Shown piece after piece: positions 5,086-6,239 of a DNA stretch of 6,239 nucleotides. The first letter of the stretch is position 1. Each line of letters begins with the position of its first letter. The notes beneath the pieces were generated by a model that was not told where the DNA came from, made no database searches, and worked only from the letters and a program-made list of their open reading frames with translations. The DNA comes from Euryarchaeota archaeon UBA220. Its GTDB lineage: Archaea > Thermoplasmatota > Poseidoniia > Poseidoniales > Thalassarchaeaceae. The translations under genes and the position numbers were made by a program. The stretch covers positions 1-6,239 of the forward strand of contig DAON01000023.1 in NCBI GenBank assembly GCA_002501885.1, given 5' to 3'.

Positions 5086-5415
5086 TTACCTGAATTTGGC
5101 ATAGATGTCATAGACTAAATCTCTGATTGGATATGGTACTAACCACATCGCCGCCCCAAATGACCATGGTAGCCCCATTCTTGATGCGATTCTCCAAACA
5201 GCCCCACTCTTAGCATACCAGTTTCCGTCCTCAGTGATGATGAACACTGAATCGACTCCTTGCATGTGATCCGGTTTGTTAGAAAGTAACTCTGTTCCCT
5301 CGTCGGAATCCTGACCAAGGGTGCGGAGTTTTCCGGCACTATCGTATCGATTGATGAAAGAGGCCCAACGACTGCAAGTGCCGCAAGTATCATCAAAAAG
5401 AACTACTGAGGACAT
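5086..5415 (-). CDS. DCC-family thiol-disulfide oxidoreductase-like protein (DUF393)
   Basis: The protein belongs to the small DCC (DUF393) family, named for the N-terminal DxxCxxC motif, and predicted to be a thioredoxin-fold thiol-disulfide protein. The motif is at residues 8-14 (D8, C11, C14 in FDDTCGTCSRW). The family's other marks are SVFIITEDGNWYAKSGAVWRI in the middle (from residue 56) and PYPIRDLVYDIYAKFR at the C-terminus (94-109). Family members usually run about 110-140 residues, so 109 is at the short end but complete. There is no signal peptide. A hydrophobic stretch around 81-94 is typical of the family and need not span a membrane. The ATG at 5415 is supported by AGGTG 5 nt upstream, overlapping the leuS stop. 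It sits between leuS and the TPD/CDIN1-like gene, presumably as one transcript. Its physiological substrate is unknown. Confidence 0.9.
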   Translation of the reverse strand: MSSVVLFDDTCGTCSRWASFINRYDSAGKLRTLGQDSDEGTELLSNKPDHMQGVDSVFIITEDGNWYAKSGAVWRIASRMGLPWSFGAAMWLVPYPIRDLVYDIYAKFR

Positions 5416-5420
5416 ATTTA

Positions 5421-5425
5421 CACCT
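5421..5425 (-). promoter_or_regulatory. Shine-Dalgarno site for the DCC gene overlapping the leuS stop
   Basis: In the minus-strand mRNA AGGTG begins inside the leuS stop codon TAG (5426-5424) and lies 5 nt before the DCC ATG. The genes are separated by only 8 nt, which points to translational coupling and supports the start at 5415. Confidence 0.75.
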
Positions 5426-6239
5426 AGAGGAATGCAATTCCTGGCTCTAATGGGAAGGCGAATTTTGCCTTTCCAGCAACATCCTCTCCCTCTCCTGCAT
5501 GGTATGCCTCTACAGAAGTGACTCCCAGAGCTTGGGCGATAAATTCCGAGTTCATGTTGATGGTTGATGCTTCGTCAATCGCACTCATAATCAGTTGCTT
5601 CTCTCCTTGGGACCAAGTGTGAATACGCCCCCGCTTTTTCTTACTGCCCATGGTCAGTGCCATCCAGGTCTGCATCACCTCACCACGCATTTGCTCAACG
5701 GAGAATACATCCATCGACTTTAGATGATCCATTCCTCCGGCCTTGAAGTCGAATGATTCCGAATCTAGTTGGATTGCTTCCCGGGCGAGTTGTTCTTTCC
5801 ATACAGGAGAGGTCTGAATTACCACACTGGTAATCTCCTCCTCAGCATATCTCTCTGCCAACTCTCGCAATGCCCTACCGCTAGAGATTAGTTCCTTGAG
5901 ATAGGCCTCACGGGCCAAGACTCCAGTATCTTCCTCTGAAGAATCAGAGGACTCTTCAAGGCAATAAGTAGCTAGCATTCCCTCGCCGCCTACTGAATGC
6001 CAGAACTCTTCAGCGATGTGAGGAGTGGTGGGGGCGAGCATTGGTATCCATCCCAATAGGAACTGCCTTGCAGTATCTCGATTATTTCCTCCCCTCCTAA
6101 TGTACCAAGCCCAGTCTGATAACATCTCATAGTGACTAATCATCACACCCTCACGGATACTGACAATTGACATCGAATCTTTCCAAGCAGCCTGATTTAC
6201 TCTCAATCTGGCAAGTAGCCAGTCATCAAGTGGAGTGGG
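5424..6239 (-). CDS. leuS: leucyl-tRNA synthetase, C-terminal part (cut by window end)
   Basis: This is the C-terminal 271 residues of an archaeal-type leucyl-tRNA synthetase, the class I enzyme that charges tRNA-Leu. The reading frame is open to the last base of the window and begins PTPLDDWLLARLRVNQAAW, so the TTG at 6206 is not a start. The anticodon-binding helical domain is clear: EMLSDWAWYIRRGGN, then QFLLGWIPMLAPTTPHIAEEFW (about 60-81 of the visible part). An acidic Ser/Glu stretch follows (EESSDSSEEDTG). The remainder, with ALRELAERYAEEEITSVVIQ, a basic SKKKRGRIHTW segment and the terminal KAKFAFPLEPGIAFL, resembles the archaeal LeuRS C-terminal domain that contacts the tRNA long variable arm. 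The catalytic HIGH and KMSKS motifs and the editing domain lie outside the window. IleRS or ValRS are less likely given the C-terminal ending. It leads the minus-strand operon seen here, with the DCC gene 8 nt downstream. Confidence 0.88.
   Translation of the reverse strand, partial: PTPLDDWLLARLRVNQAAWKDSMSIVSIREGVMISHYEMLSDWAWYIRRGGNNRDTARQFLLGWIPMLAPTTPHIAEEFWHSVGGEGMLATYCLEESSDSSEEDTGVLAREAYLKELISSGRALRELAERYAEEEITSVVIQTSPVWKEQLAREAIQLDSESFDFKAGGMDHLKSMDVFSVEQMRGEVMQTWMALTMGSKKKRGRIHTWSQGEKQLIMSAIDEASTINMNSEFIAQALGVTSVEAYHAGEGEDVAGKAKFAFPLEPGIAFL

Noticed and set aside
4901..5104. plus-strand frame with a hydrophobic start resembling a signal peptide
   Set aside because: It is antisense to the arginine-rich start of the TPD gene. 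The apparent signal sequence is a by-product of the complementary codons.
6204..6206. TTG as the start of a separate 260-residue protein
   Set aside because: The frame is open to the window edge and the upstream residues (DDWLLARL) fit leucyl-tRNA synthetase, so this is an internal codon.
1..6239. CRISPR array, insertion sequence, integrase site or defence island
   Set aside because: No regularly spaced repeats, transposase, integrase or terminal inverted repeats are visible, and almost all of the window is accounted for by housekeeping-type genes.

Overview
The window is archaeal chromosomal DNA, most likely from a euryarchaeon of the marine Thermoplasmata-related lineages (Marine Group II/III, Poseidoniia-like). 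The archaeal assignment is firm. The first four recognisable genes are the archaeal/eukaryotic forms of S13, S4 and S11 followed by RNA polymerase subunit D (Rpo3), in the classic archaeal order. A pantoate kinase, which belongs to the archaea-specific CoA route, follows them. The Shine-Dalgarno sites (GAGGTGA, GGAGGT) match the archaeal 16S 3' end. The narrower lineage is an inference from the overall look: base composition near 50% by eye, acidic tails, and a leuS-linked TPD-domain gene. It would need a phylogeny to settle.

Layout. Positions 1-442 (+) hold an unrecognised small protein whose 5' end may lie outside the window. Positions 443-547 form the only sizeable intergenic gap. It carries a T-tract, a perfect C6/G6 hairpin, a TATA-like element and a nine-codon mini-ORF with its own Shine-Dalgarno site. 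Positions 548-2975 (+) are the tightly packed rps13-rps4-rps11-rpoD operon, with 1-9 nt between genes. Positions 3013-3987 (+) encode pantoate kinase, where other archaea usually carry L18e, L13 and S9. Positions 3982-6239 (-) are a convergent set, read in order leuS (3' part only), a DCC-family thiol-disulfide protein, and a TPD/CDIN1-family predicted PD-(D/E)XK nuclease. The two convergent sets meet in one palindromic hexamer, TCATGA, that supplies both stop codons.

How the genes fit together. The plus-strand block makes the small-subunit proteins S13, S4 and S11 and the RNA polymerase assembly subunit, and then a CoA-biosynthesis enzyme, so it is a growth-linked housekeeping block. The minus-strand block combines an aminoacyl-tRNA synthetase with two poorly understood proteins. 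The TPD/CDIN1-like gene is the most interesting item. It has the family's TPD and IDAK motifs, a putative helix-turn-helix region, and an arginine-rich N-terminus whose mRNA can fold into an 8-bp stem with a GNRA-type loop. I see no CRISPR array, insertion sequence, tRNA, rRNA or defence island here. No clearly new multi-gene system is visible, and the genes are mostly core functions.
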